Shown: positions 26,700 to 35,476, counted from the stretch's first letter. The stretch is DNA of 64,000 bases from Alphaproteobacteria bacterium (GCA_023150455.1 JAKLKW010000010.1:1-64000); one strand, 5' to 3'. Numbers and translations are program-made. Notes: generated by a model from the sequence alone, not told the origin.

Positions 26700-27926
26700 A
26701 TGACCGACGCGGGCACGAAGCCGGCTGCGCGCTACGGCACGGCCATCACGGCCCTGGCGGCCACGACCTGGATCCAGGCGGTCGTGTCCTGGGCCATGTT
26801 GACCGTGCCCGTGTTCGCGCCCAGCGCCGCGGCCGAGCTCGATCTCTCGCCCAGCAAGGTCGGCTACTTCGCCGGCATCGCCTATGTCGGGGCGATGACC
26901 GGCGCCCTGCTGGGCGGCGGGCTCGTGCCGCGCTACGGCGCGATCTGGCTGAGCCAGGTCGGCCTCGTGATCTGCGCGCTGGCGCTGGCGCTGGCGACCA
27001 GCGGGATGCTGGCCCTGTTCGCGCTGGCCGGGCTGCTGTTGGGCATCGGTTACGGGCCGACCACGCCGGCAAGCTCGCATGTCTTGAGCCGCCACACGCC
27101 GCAGCGGCTCATGTCGCTGGTGTTCTCGATCAAGCAGACCGGCGTGCCGCTGGGCGGCGCGCTGGCAGGCGCGACCGTGCCGCCGCTGACGCTCGCATGG
27201 GGCTGGCGGGGTGCCGCGATCGGCGTGGGGCTGGCGTGCCTGGCGACCGTCCTGCTGGTGCATCCGACGCGCCGGCGGCTGGACGCCGACCGCAACCCCG
27301 ACGAGCCGCTCCTGCGCGGCAGCCCGCTGGCACCTGTCCGGTTCGTGCTCGGACGCTCCGATCTGCGCGTGCTGGCGCTGACCTCGGTGGTCTTCGCGGC
27401 CATGCAGCAATGCCTGGGCGTATTCCTGGTCGTCTACCTCACGGGCGAGATCGGGCTCGGGCTGGTCACGGCCGGCCTGGTGCTGTCCTTCTCGCAGGGC
27501 GCCGGCATCGCCGGGCGCATCTTCTGGGGCTGGCTCGCCGACCGCCTGAAGCTCAGCCGGCCCATCCTCGGCGGCCTCGCCGTCGGCATGGCCGGCGCGA
27601 GCGCGGCCATGGCCCTGTGCGCGGCCGACTGGCCCATCGCGCTGATCGTCCTGGTTTCCTGCCTCTACGGCGTGACGGCGGTCGGGTGGAACGGCGTGCT
27701 GCTGGCCGAGGTGGCGCGCCTGGCGACCCCCCGCGAGGCCAGCCGCGCCACCGGCGGCACGCTGTTCATCACCTTCTTCGGCGTTGCCGTCGGACCGGCG
27801 CTGTTCGGCGAGATCGCCCGCCAGAGCGGCAGCTTCGTCCCCATGTTCCTGATTCTGGCCGCGCTGGCGGTGCCCTGCGCCATCAGCCTCCTATGGAACC
27901 GCGGGACCGTCTCGCGCGTTGCTTGA
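26700..27926 (+). CDS. MFS transporter
   Basis: 408 residues with 12 predicted helices (CynX/NimT-like or general MFS_1). AAELDLSPSKVGYFAGIAYVG and PTTPASSHVLSRHTPQRLMSLVFSIKQTGVPLG are typical of the cyanate/nitroimidazole-type permeases. The substrate is unknown. No clear Shine-Dalgarno precedes the ATG. The GST-like gene follows 21 bases after the stop and may be co-transcribed, suggesting a detoxification or xenobiotic context. Confidence 0.87.
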   Translation: MTDAGTKPAARYGTAITALAATTWIQAVVSWAMLTVPVFAPSAAAELDLSPSKVGYFAGIAYVGAMTGALLGGGLVPRYGAIWLSQVGLVICALALALATSGMLALFALAGLLLGIGYGPTTPASSHVLSRHTPQRLMSLVFSIKQTGVPLGGALAGATVPPLTLAWGWRGAAIGVGLACLATVLLVHPTRRRLDADRNPDEPLLRGSPLAPVRFVLGRSDLRVLALTSVVFAAMQQCLGVFLVVYLTGEIGLGLVTAGLVLSFSQGAGIAGRIFWGWLADRLKLSRPILGGLAVGMAGASAAMALCAADWPIALIVLVSCLYGVTAVGWNGVLLAEVARLATPREASRATGGTLFITFFGVAVGPALFGEIARQSGSFVPMFLILAALAVPCAISLLWNRGTVSRVA

Positions 27927-27947
27927 GCTTGAGCGGGGGGCGGGGAC

Positions 27948-28586
27948 ATGGCCGAGTACCGACCGATCACCTTCTATCACGCGCCGCAATCGCGCGCGAT
28001 CATCGTGCATTGGATGCTGGAGGAGCTGGAGATTCCCTATCAGCTCCGCGTCTTGAACCTGCGGAAGGGCGAGAACAAGCGCGCCAGCTTCCTGGCCATC
28101 AACCCGATGGGCAAAGTGCCGGCGATCACGCACGGCGACGTCGCCGTCACCGAGACGGCGGCGATCTGCTGCTACCTGGCCGACGCCTTTCCCCAGGCCG
28201 GCCTCGCGATCGCGGTCGGCGATCCGCGCCGCGGCCCTTATCTCAAATGGCTGTTCTTCGCCGTCTCCACGTTGGAGCCGGCACTGACGGACCGCATGTA
28301 CAAGCGCGAGCCGATCGCGCCCGTGGCGGCCTCGTACGGCGATTTCGACCACCTGCTGGGGGTCGTCGCCAACGCGGTCACGGTAGGGCCGTACCTGTTC
28401 GGGCAGACCTTCACCGCTGCCGACGTGATGCTGGGGGCGGAGCTGCAATGGGGCATGATGACCGGCGCCCTGCCCGCGCGCCCCGAGATCACCGCCTATG
28501 TCGACCGGCTGAAGCAGCGCCCCGCGCTGGCGCGAGTCTACGCCAAGGATGCCGAGCTGGTCGCCGCCGGCTACGCTTCGGCTTGA
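27948..28586 (+). CDS. Glutathione S-transferase family protein
   Basis: 212 residues. The N-terminal thioredoxin-like domain begins ITFYHAPQSRAIIVHWMLEEL, where Ser in the PQS segment is the probable glutathione-activating residue. NPMGKVPAITHGD (cis-Pro) and ETAAICCYLAD are the glutathione-binding loops. The C-terminal helical domain has FTAADVMLG. GGGGGCGGGG precedes the ATG. The substrate is unknown. Confidence 0.92.
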   Translation: MAEYRPITFYHAPQSRAIIVHWMLEELEIPYQLRVLNLRKGENKRASFLAINPMGKVPAITHGDVAVTETAAICCYLADAFPQAGLAIAVGDPRRGPYLKWLFFAVSTLEPALTDRMYKREPIAPVAASYGDFDHLLGVVANAVTVGPYLFGQTFTAADVMLGAELQWGMMTGALPARPEITAYVDRLKQRPALARVYAKDAELVAAGYASA

Positions 28587-28629
28587 TCCCCCGTCGGCAT
28601 GAACCGCGCCCGCCCGGCGCCGCGCGGGC

Positions 28630-30309
28630 CTAGCGGACGAGGGCGACGTCGCGGCCGACGAGCCACCGGAGGGCGAAGTGGAACGCCAGCAGCGCAGCGC
28701 CGACCACCGCCATGATGCAGACGGAGAAGGCCGCGGCCTGGTTCTGGTTGCCGGAATCGTCGAGCAGCAGCACCGAGACGGCCGCAAGCTGGGTCTCGGG
28801 CGTGATCAGGAAGATCACGGCGGACAGCGTCACCATGCTGCGCACGAAGAAGAACACGACGACGCTGGCGACGGTCGGCCAGATGATCGGCAAGGTGACC
28901 CGCGCGAGCGTCCGCAGCAGCCCGCCGCCCAGCACCGCCGACGCTTCGTCGAAGACGCGGCTGATCTGGTTGACGCTCGTCGTGGCGACCAGGAAACCCT
29001 GGGCGTGATAGTGGTAGACGTTGCAGATCGCCAGGATCAGCAGGGTGCCGTAGAGGAAATGCAGCGGGTGCGCCGGGTCGTTGAAGGCCAGGATGTAGCC
29101 GAGCCCCAGCACCATTCCCGGCACCGCCGCGGGCAGGATCGACAGGAAGTAGAGCGCCTGCGCCGCCCATGGGCCGAGACGGCGCAGGACGCAGGCGGCG
29201 GCCACCGTGACCGCCATGCCGATGCCGGCCGCCATGAGCGAGACATGGATGCTGGTCCACAGCGGCTCGATGCCGTTCTGCACCTCGAACCGATAATGGC
29301 GCAGGCTGAGATGCAGGTTGTAGGGCCATAGCGTCACGAAGCTGGCGAGGAACACGATGCCGATGATCGACAGGATCGCGCCGCACACGACGAGCGAATA
29401 GGCGAAGGCCACGCGGTCGGCGACGCGGTGCGGGCGCACCGTCAGCGGCTGCGACCTGTCGCCGATCACGGCGAAGCTCCGCCGGGACACGAGCTTCTCG
29501 ACGACCACCGCGAGCGCCGCCGGAATCAGCAGAACGACGCCGATCACCGCGCCCATCTCGAAGTTCGCCTGGCCGGAAACCTGGTTGTAGATCTCGGTCG
29601 CGAGCACGTTGTAGTCGGCGCCGATCACCATCGGATTGCCGAAATCGGTGATGACGATCGTGAACACGACGAAGCATGCCGACATGAGGCCGTACTTGGT
29701 GGCCGGCAGCGTGACCGTGCGGAACACGCGCAAAGGGCCGGCGCCGAGCATCTGCGCCGATTCGTAGATGCGTGCGTCGGCTACCGCCAGCGCCGCCGAG
29801 AGGATCAGATAGGCGTGCGGGAAGCTGTAGAGCACATCGGCGATGACGATGCCCCAGAACCCGTAGACGTCGATGCCGAGGTCGAAAGCCCGGTTGATCA
29901 AGCCGTTGCGCCCGAGCAGGAACAGGATGCCGAGCGCCTGCACCAGCGAGGGTGCGAACAGCGGCAGCAGCGCGATCAGCCCGAAGACCGTCTTCCAGCG
30001 CATGGCGGTGCGATGCATCGCATAGGCGAAGCCGTAGGCCAGCACGACGGTGATGACCGTCGCGCAGGCCGAAACGACCAGGCTGTTCGCGATCACGCGC
30101 GAGAATTTCGGCGTCTGGAAGTAGCGCACGTAGTTGCCCAGGCCGAACCCGTCGGGGGTGGCGAAGCTGAGCATCAGGATGTCGGCCAGCGGCACCAGGA
30201 CGAACAGGAAGAGGGGGACGGCGACGGCGGCCGCCAGTGCAAAGGTGACGAGGCGGTCGCTGTCGAGCCGCCAGGCGGACGCGGACGCGCCGGCGGACGG
30301 CGTGATCAC
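28630..30309 (-). CDS. ABC transporter permease, two fused permease units (Fe3+/2-aminoethylphosphonate class)
   Basis: 559 residues with about twelve membrane helices in two homologous halves. Each half has an EAA loop for the ATPase: QMLGAGPLRVFRTVTLP in the first and ASAVLGGGLLRTLARVTLP in the second. This double-length form is known from iron(III) (FbpB) and putative 2-aminoethylphosphonate transporters. The GTG start overlaps the ATPase stop by 4 bases (GTGA). It is the last gene of the six-gene locus beginning at 35413. The substrate is inferred to be a phosphorylated small molecule. Confidence 0.88.
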   Translation of the reverse strand: MITPSAGASASAWRLDSDRLVTFALAAAVAVPLFLFVLVPLADILMLSFATPDGFGLGNYVRYFQTPKFSRVIANSLVVSACATVITVVLAYGFAYAMHRTAMRWKTVFGLIALLPLFAPSLVQALGILFLLGRNGLINRAFDLGIDVYGFWGIVIADVLYSFPHAYLILSAALAVADARIYESAQMLGAGPLRVFRTVTLPATKYGLMSACFVVFTIVITDFGNPMVIGADYNVLATEIYNQVSGQANFEMGAVIGVVLLIPAALAVVVEKLVSRRSFAVIGDRSQPLTVRPHRVADRVAFAYSLVVCGAILSIIGIVFLASFVTLWPYNLHLSLRHYRFEVQNGIEPLWTSIHVSLMAAGIGMAVTVAAACVLRRLGPWAAQALYFLSILPAAVPGMVLGLGYILAFNDPAHPLHFLYGTLLILAICNVYHYHAQGFLVATTSVNQISRVFDEASAVLGGGLLRTLARVTLPIIWPTVASVVVFFFVRSMVTLSAVIFLITPETQLAAVSVLLLDDSGNQNQAAAFSVCIMAVVGAALLAFHFALRWLVGRDVALVR

Positions 30310-31352
30310 GGCGGGGCGCCCCGGATCCGGTGCACGCTCTGCGGCGGGATGCGCACGGCCAGCGTCGCGCCAGGCACGGCGTTCGCGGGCTTGCCGCGCA
30401 GCTCGACCACCAGGCGCTGGTCGCCCGCGCGCAGCGTCAGCCGGGTGACGCTGCCGAGGAACACCGATTTCTCGATGCGGCCGACGATCGCGTCGGCACC
30501 GGCAGCGGCGCCGTCGATCAGCTCGAGATGCTCCGGCCGCACGCCGATCAGGCCGGCTTCGCCGGCGGAACCGAAGCCGCTCAGCACATTCATCCGGCCG
30601 ATGAACTCGGCCACGAAGCGGTTGGCCGGCTGCTCGTACAGCTCCTCCGCGCGGCCGATCTGCTCGATCACGCCTTGGTTCATCAGGACGATGCGGTCGG
30701 CCAGCTCCATCGCCTCGTCCTGGTCGTGCGTGACCATGACGGTGGTGATGCGGAGCGCGCGCTGCAGGTCGCGGATCTCGCCGCGCAGCTCCTCGCGCAC
30801 CTTGGCGTCGAGGGCCGAGAGCGGCTCGTCCAGCAGCAGCACCTTCGGTTCGGGCGCCAGCGCGCGCGCCAGCGCGACGCGTTGCTGCTGGCCGCCCGAG
30901 AGCTGGTGCGGCAGCTTGTCGCTCTGGTCGGCGAGGTGGACCAGCTCGAGCATGGCGCGCACGCGCTCGTCCTTGCGCGTGCCGCGCCAGCCCCGGCACT
31001 CGAGCCCGTAGGCCACGTTGCGCGCCACGGTCATGTTGGGAAACAGCGAGTAGGACTGGAAGACGACGCCGAAGTTCCGCTGCCGCGCCGGCACGGCGTC
31101 GAGACGCCCTTCCTGGAGGCGGATCTCGCCTTCGTCGGGCGTCTCCAGCCCGGCAATCACGCGCAGGAGCGTGGTCTTGCCGCAGCCCGACGGCCCGAGG
31201 AAGCAGAGGAACTCGCCTTCGGCGATGTCGAGGCTGATGTGGTCGAGCGCGGTGACGTGGCCGAAGCGCTTGGTGATCTGCCTGAGCGAAAGGAACACGT
31301 GCGGGTCCCCGCGACCCGGCTCCGGCGAAGCCGGCGGATGACGCCCCGTCAT
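30306..31352 (-). CDS. ABC transporter ATP-binding protein (Fe3+/2-aminoethylphosphonate/spermidine-type)
   Basis: 348 residues. Walker A is GPSGCGKTT (53-61), the Q-loop is in VVFQSYSLFPNMTV, the ABC signature is LSGGQQQR, Walker B is VLLLDEPLSALD and the switch His is in VTHDQDEA. A C-terminal TOBE-like domain follows (IGVRPEHLELI). The start may be the ATG at 31352 or a GTG at 31298 that would trim an 18-residue Pro-rich lead. It energises the fused permease next to it. Confidence 0.92.
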   Translation of the reverse strand: MTGRHPPASPEPGRGDPHVFLSLRQITKRFGHVTALDHISLDIAEGEFLCFLGPSGCGKTTLLRVIAGLETPDEGEIRLQEGRLDAVPARQRNFGVVFQSYSLFPNMTVARNVAYGLECRGWRGTRKDERVRAMLELVHLADQSDKLPHQLSGGQQQRVALARALAPEPKVLLLDEPLSALDAKVREELRGEIRDLQRALRITTVMVTHDQDEAMELADRIVLMNQGVIEQIGRAEELYEQPANRFVAEFIGRMNVLSGFGSAGEAGLIGVRPEHLELIDGAAAGADAIVGRIEKSVFLGSVTRLTLRAGDQRLVVELRGKPANAVPGATLAVRIPPQSVHRIRGAPP

Positions 31353-31377
31353 CCGCCGAGCTCGCCTGGGCGGAACG

Positions 31378-32391
31378 TCAGCGTTCGATCGACTTCTTCC
31401 ATTCCGCCAGGATACGGTCCTTGTTCTTGGCCGACCAATCGAAATCCATCTTGTAGAGCACGGTCGACACGTCGGCCGGAAGGCCGGCCTTCAAGACCGC
31501 CTCCGTCGGCTTGGCGCCCGGCACAGACGACATCTCGGCGCGCTCGCCGTAGAGCTTGGCGGCGTCCAGCGTCAGCAGCCAGTCGAGGAACTGCTTCGCG
31601 TCGGCCTTGTTCTTCGAGGTCTTCATGAGCGCGCTGACCTCGGTCTCGTAGCCGGCGCCCTCCTTCGGGATCACGAGCTTGACCGGATATCCTTCCATGA
31701 TCTGCTTCACGCCGCTGAAGGCGAAGGACAGCCCGATCGCGAACTCGCCGCTGCTCGCGGCCTTGCAGGGACGCGAGCCGGACTTGATGTACTGGGCGAT
31801 GTTCTTGTCCAGCGCCTTGAGGAACTGCCAGCCCTTCTCCTCGCCCTTCATCTGCAGGATGCTCGAGACCTGCAGGTAGCCGGTGCCCGAGCTCGCCGCG
31901 TTGGGCATGACGATCTGGCCCTTGTACGCCGGATTCAGCAGGTCCTCCCACGAGGCCGGCATCGGCAGGTTGTTCTTCTTCAGGATTTCGGTGTTGACGC
32001 AGAAGCCGGCGAAGTAGCCGGTCGTCGCGAACCAGCGGCCCTGCGGATCCTTGAAGGCGGGATTGACCTTCTCGATGCCTGCCGGCTTGTACGGCTCGGT
32101 CATCTCGAGGATGCGCGGATCGACCATGTTGGTGACCGCCCAGCCCCAGATCACGTCGTGCCGCGGATTGGCCTTCTCCGCCAGCATACGCGCGCCCAGG
32201 TCGCCGGTGGAAAGCCGCAGGATGTTGACCTTGATTCCCGGCTTGGCCTTGTTGAAGGCCGCCAGGTAGACGCGGACGTCGTCTTCCTCGAGCGAGGTGT
32301 AGGCGGTGATGTCGCCTGCCCGCGCCGGGCCGCCCAAGCAGACGATCGCGGCCAGCGCCACGCCGACCAAGAGCTTCAACCGTGCTGACAT
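31378..32391 (-). CDS. Periplasmic binding protein of the Fe3+/2-aminoethylphosphonate ABC transporter class
   Basis: 337 residues. A signal peptide ends near GGPARA, then mature text begins DITAYTSLEEDD, as in AfuA/PhnS-like type 2 binding proteins. VIWGWAVTNMVDP, WFATTGYFAGFCVNTEILKK and NPAYKGQIVMPNAASSGTGY line the expected ligand cleft. The Tyr pair typical of iron binding is not evident, which favours an organophosphate/phosphonate ligand over Fe3+ (inference). GGGGGAG supports the ATG at 32391. A TGTTGT/ACAACA palindrome lies 118 bases upstream. Confidence 0.88.
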   Translation of the reverse strand: MSARLKLLVGVALAAIVCLGGPARAGDITAYTSLEEDDVRVYLAAFNKAKPGIKVNILRLSTGDLGARMLAEKANPRHDVIWGWAVTNMVDPRILEMTEPYKPAGIEKVNPAFKDPQGRWFATTGYFAGFCVNTEILKKNNLPMPASWEDLLNPAYKGQIVMPNAASSGTGYLQVSSILQMKGEEKGWQFLKALDKNIAQYIKSGSRPCKAASSGEFAIGLSFAFSGVKQIMEGYPVKLVIPKEGAGYETEVSALMKTSKNKADAKQFLDWLLTLDAAKLYGERAEMSSVPGAKPTEAVLKAGLPADVSTVLYKMDFDWSAKNKDRILAEWKKSIER

Positions 32392-32508
32392 CGTGATGCT
32401 CCCCCTGTTGTCGGCAGCGCGGCGCGCCGCCGGTGGCCTGCCCATCGCGGCAGGCCGGCGGAACGGCCGCCGTCCCTGGGGTCACGCTAACACGGCTTAC
32501 CTTTCATT

Positions 32509-32527
32509 CACAACAATCAATGTTGTG
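32509..32527. promoter_or_regulatory. Candidate DeoR operator upstream of the transporter genes
   Basis: CACAACA (32509-32515) and its inverse TGTTGTG (32521-32527) flank a 5-base spacer. The site lies between the deoR-type gene and the binding-protein gene. The same TGTTGT/ACAACA core occurs upstream of the enzyme half of the locus at 35441-35476. Shared motif and position suggest binding by the DeoR protein encoded between the two sites. Confidence 0.6.
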
Positions 32528-32564
32528 GTTCCAACCTTTGGCCGGGGTCGCGGTGGTGGTGGTG

Positions 32565-33359
32565 TCAGCGCCGCGCCAGGGTGACCCGTACCTCGGCCGC
32601 GCGCAGCGCGGCGGCGAGCGTGCGCGGCGGCGGCGCATCGCATACCAGTTCGTCGATCCGGTCGAGGGGGCAGACCAGCTCGAACTGCGCCGCGTCGAAC
32701 TTGGAGCTGTCGACCAGCAGCACGGCGCGGTCGGCGCGGTCGAGCATGGCGCGCTTGACCGAACAGGCGAGCGAATCGGCGTCGGTCACGCCGTCGGCCG
32801 CCACGCTGCCGGCGCCGATGAACGCCTTGTTGGCCTTGAAGCGGCGCACGAACTCGACCGCGTCGGTGCCGAAGACCCCGTTCTCGCGCGCCACGAAGTC
32901 GCCCGGGCACATCACGACGCGGCAGCGCGCGCCGGCGCCGACCGCCGTCGCAACCGCCAGGCAGTTGGTGACCACGGTCAGGTGCAGGTTCCGGACGGCA
33001 AGCGCCTGGGCGAAGAAGGTCGTGGTCGAGCCGCAATCGATCATGACCACGTCGCCCGGCTCGACCATCTGCACGGCCGCTTCGGCGATGCGCTCGCGCT
33101 CGGCCTTGCGCGCGCGCCCGCGCGCGCCGATGCCGGGCTCGTCGATCAGCGAGCGCGCCGCGGCGCCGCCATAGGTGCGCTTCAGCGTGCCCTTGCGCGC
33201 CAGCTCGTCGAGGTCGCGGCGCGCGGTCTCGGTGGTGACGCCGAAGGTCCGCGCCATGGTGGCGATGCGCAGGGTGCCGTCGCGCCTGAGCAGCGCCAGG
33301 ATCTGCGCGTGGCGGTCCTCCTGCGAAAGCCGGGACGGTGCCTTGACCTTGCGCGCCAT
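32565..33359 (-). CDS. DeoR/GlpR family transcriptional regulator
   Basis: 264 residues. The N-terminal DeoR helix-turn-helix includes DRHAQILALLRRDGTLRIATMARTF and the recognition segment VTTETARRDLDELARKG (~15-65). The C-terminal sugar-phosphate-sensing domain has GDVVMIDCGSTTTFFAQAL and FIGAGSVAADGV. DeoR proteins respond to phosphorylated sugars or polyols and usually repress neighbouring catabolic genes. It sits in the middle of the six-gene locus between enzymes and transporter, flanked by matching palindromes. Confidence 0.93.
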   Translation of the reverse strand: MARKVKAPSRLSQEDRHAQILALLRRDGTLRIATMARTFGVTTETARRDLDELARKGTLKRTYGGAAARSLIDEPGIGARGRARKAERERIAEAAVQMVEPGDVVMIDCGSTTTFFAQALAVRNLHLTVVTNCLAVATAVGAGARCRVVMCPGDFVARENGVFGTDAVEFVRRFKANKAFIGAGSVAADGVTDADSLACSVKRAMLDRADRAVLLVDSSKFDAAQFELVCPLDRIDELVCDAPPPRTLAAALRAAEVRVTLARR

Positions 33360-33425
33360 GCGGCCTGCTCCGTTGCGATGCGGGCGGCAAGCTAGCCGAT
33401 GCCGCGTGTTTTCTCCACAACGCGC

Positions 33426-34721
33426 TCAGGCCGCCGCCAGCGCGGCCAGGCCGGCGCTGTCGTCGGCCAGATCGAGGAACGTGTAGCGGTCGCGCAGATA
33501 GCGCGCGTGCGCGACGGCATGCGCGTAGAACGCCGGATCGAGGCCGATCTCCGCGGGTGAGCGCGGCGCGCCGGCGCGCGCCAGGGCCCGGTCCAGCCGT
33601 TCCGCCGGCACGCTGACGCGGGTAATCTCGGCACCCGTCTCCGGCCACGATTCCGCCAGGAGACGGCCGAGACCGGCCGCACGCGCGCCGTCGAGACGCT
33701 TGGGCGCGAATTCGCGCCAGCAGGATTCCCCGATGACGGCCCCCAACGCGGCGCACAGGGCTTTCCGGTCCATGCCCGTCGGCACGGGCGCGGGCGCGGG
33801 ACCGGACAGCATTCGTTCCTGGATGCGCGCCATGGTGAGCGTGGCGACGCCGACCTGTTCGCCGTGGAAGCAGGGCGCGCGGCCGGCCGGGGCGAACATG
33901 TCGATGAAATGGCTGATCAGGTGCTCGCCCTGGCTCGCGGGATAGCTGCCGTGGCAGATCGTCATGCCGATCCCCGACAGCAGCAGGGCGCGCGCGAGGT
34001 GGCGCATCGCCTCGACATTGCCCGCGACCAGCGCGTCCGCGTGGTCCAGGAGCACGGGCTCGTCCTCGGCCAGGAGGGCGAAGGGCGACGTGCGGTAGTA
34101 CGTGCCGCGCAGGCGGTGCGACAACAGCCAGTCAGCCTGCGCGGTCGGCCGGCAGAGCGAGTCGCCGAGCCCGGCGCGGATCATGCGCGCCGGGGCGGCG
34201 GCCAGCACTTCCAGGTCCATGAACACGCCGAGCGGCGCGGCGGCGGCGAGCGACTTCTTGTGACCGTCCACCGTGATGGCGGCGTTCATCGAGGCGTAGC
34301 CGTTCATCGACGGCGCGGTCGCGAACACCACATAGGGCTTGCCTGCCTTGGCCGCGGCGTACTTGCACAGGTCGTTGATCGTGCCGGAGCCGACCGCCAC
34401 CAGCGCGTCGTCGGTCGCGGTGTCGCGGCACAGCGCCGTCACGGTTCCCATGTCGGCATGCGGCCGGTCCGGCAGGACGATCGGGCGGACGTCGCCGAGA
34501 CCGCCGAGCGCGCGCTCGACGCGCCCTCCGAGCACGGCCCGCGTCGCCGGATCGGAAACCACCGCGATCCGCCGGCCGAAGCCGAACGGCCGCACCAGCT
34601 CGGCCTCGAGGCCGCGCAGGCTGCGCTCGATCACCAGCGCGGGTAGCGCGACGTCGGGCGGGCGGCCCGTATCCGGGTCCGCCCATCGGCCATGGCTCAG
34701 CCGGTCGAGCAGAAGGTCCAT
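33426..34721 (-). CDS. sn-Glycerol-1-phosphate dehydrogenase-like (AraM/EgsA) iron-containing alcohol dehydrogenase family
   Basis: 431 residues. The dehydroquinate-synthase-like fold is shown by VGSGTINDLCKYAAAKAGKPYVVFATAPSMNGYAS (NAD-binding and active-site loop). Metal ligands are likely the Asp in GLGDSLCR and His residues in EHLISHFIDM and CFHGEQVGV. AraM enzymes interconvert sn-glycerol-1-phosphate and dihydroxyacetone phosphate. The substrate could also be a related polyol phosphate. The ATG at 34721 is 5 bases after the TIM-barrel stop, so the two enzymes are co-translated. Confidence 0.85.
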   Translation of the reverse strand: MDLLLDRLSHGRWADPDTGRPPDVALPALVIERSLRGLEAELVRPFGFGRRIAVVSDPATRAVLGGRVERALGGLGDVRPIVLPDRPHADMGTVTALCRDTATDDALVAVGSGTINDLCKYAAAKAGKPYVVFATAPSMNGYASMNAAITVDGHKKSLAAAAPLGVFMDLEVLAAAPARMIRAGLGDSLCRPTAQADWLLSHRLRGTYYRTSPFALLAEDEPVLLDHADALVAGNVEAMRHLARALLLSGIGMTICHGSYPASQGEHLISHFIDMFAPAGRAPCFHGEQVGVATLTMARIQERMLSGPAPAPVPTGMDRKALCAALGAVIGESCWREFAPKRLDGARAAGLGRLLAESWPETGAEITRVSVPAERLDRALARAGAPRSPAEIGLDPAFYAHAVAHARYLRDRYTFLDLADDSAGLAALAAA

Positions 34722-34726
34722 GCGCC

Positions 34727-35413
34727 TCAGGCCGCGAGCGGCGGCGCGCTGCGGCAGGCGCCGAGGATGTCGGCGATCTGCGCCCTCAGCGATCCCTTGC
34801 GCGGCGAGAACGAGCCGTCGAACGCGGCGGAGCCGATGGTGAACGCGTCGGCGCCGGCGGCGGCGAGCGCGTGGATGCGCGCGGCGGAGTTGACGCTGCC
34901 GGCGACGATCAGCCGGCCGCCGCCCAGGCCGCTCCGGGCCGCGCGCACCAGATCGATCGGGTCGGCGTCGACCGCGCGATAGGCCAGCAGGTCGACCCCG
35001 CCGCAACCCGCTTCCATCCAGGCCCGGCATTGGTCGCTCACCAGCTCAGCCGCGCCCTCGAGCCGGGTCGGATGGCCGACCGGGCGCCCTGGAAACGGAA
35101 AGTAGCGCGAGAGATCTCCGAAGATCCGGCGCGCGGCCGCGCCGTCGGTGCCGCCGAGAACGCGGTCGACGCCGAGCACCTTCGCCGTCGCTAGCGAGCG
35201 CACAACGGCGTCGGGTGTCGTGCTGACGACCTCGAGATAGGAGACGGCGCCGCTGGCGGCAATCCGCCGCGTCAGCGTCTCCATCGTCTCCACCGTCACG
35301 CCCACGTCCTTGAAGCCGACATGGCGCACGCCCGCGTCCAGCACAGTGTCGACCACGTCGAGCGCGTCCTCGACCGTCCGGTCGTCGCGCGTCAGCATGA
35401 AGATGAAGTCCAT
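34727..35413 (-). CDS. TIM-barrel protein with C-terminal phosphate-binding motif, function unknown
   Basis: 228 residues, not assigned to a named family. Alternating strand/helix text such as HVGFKDVGV, YLEVVSTT, VDRVLGGTD, GVDLLAYR and RLIVAGSVN suggests a (beta/alpha)8 barrel. LIVAGSVNSAARIHALAAAGADAFTIGSAAF near the C-terminus looks like the paired phosphate-binding loops of HisA/HisF, TrpF or GGGP-synthase-like enzymes. It could be an aldolase or isomerase acting on a phosphorylated substrate before or after the AraM-like dehydrogenase. It is the first gene of the locus, with operator-like palindromes upstream. Confidence 0.75.
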   Translation of the reverse strand: MDFIFMLTRDDRTVEDALDVVDTVLDAGVRHVGFKDVGVTVETMETLTRRIAASGAVSYLEVVSTTPDAVVRSLATAKVLGVDRVLGGTDGAAARRIFGDLSRYFPFPGRPVGHPTRLEGAAELVSDQCRAWMEAGCGGVDLLAYRAVDADPIDLVRAARSGLGGGRLIVAGSVNSAARIHALAAAGADAFTIGSAAFDGSFSPRKGSLRAQIADILGACRSAPPLAA

Positions 35414-35440
35414 CTCGACCGTCCCCGCGGTGCGCGATGA

Positions 35441-35476
35441 TGTTGTAGTGGCAAACTGAAAAGTTGTAATTACAAC
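35441..35476. promoter_or_regulatory. Candidate DeoR operator(s) upstream of the TIM-barrel/AraM genes
   Basis: GTTGTAATTACAAC (35463-35476) is a perfect 14-base palindrome, and a second half-site TGTTGTAG lies at 35441-35448. They sit about 30-60 bases before the TIM-barrel ATG, where a promoter is expected. The TTGT/ACAA core matches the site at 32509-32527 near the transporter genes. Binding by the local DeoR regulator is inferred. Confidence 0.65.

Noticed and set aside
28630-32391. Calling the ABC transporter an iron(III) uptake system (fbpABC)
   Set aside because: The family overlaps with 2-aminoethylphosphonate transporters, and the neighbouring enzymes and DeoR regulator act on phosphorylated organics. 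No iron-responsive element or iron gene was seen.
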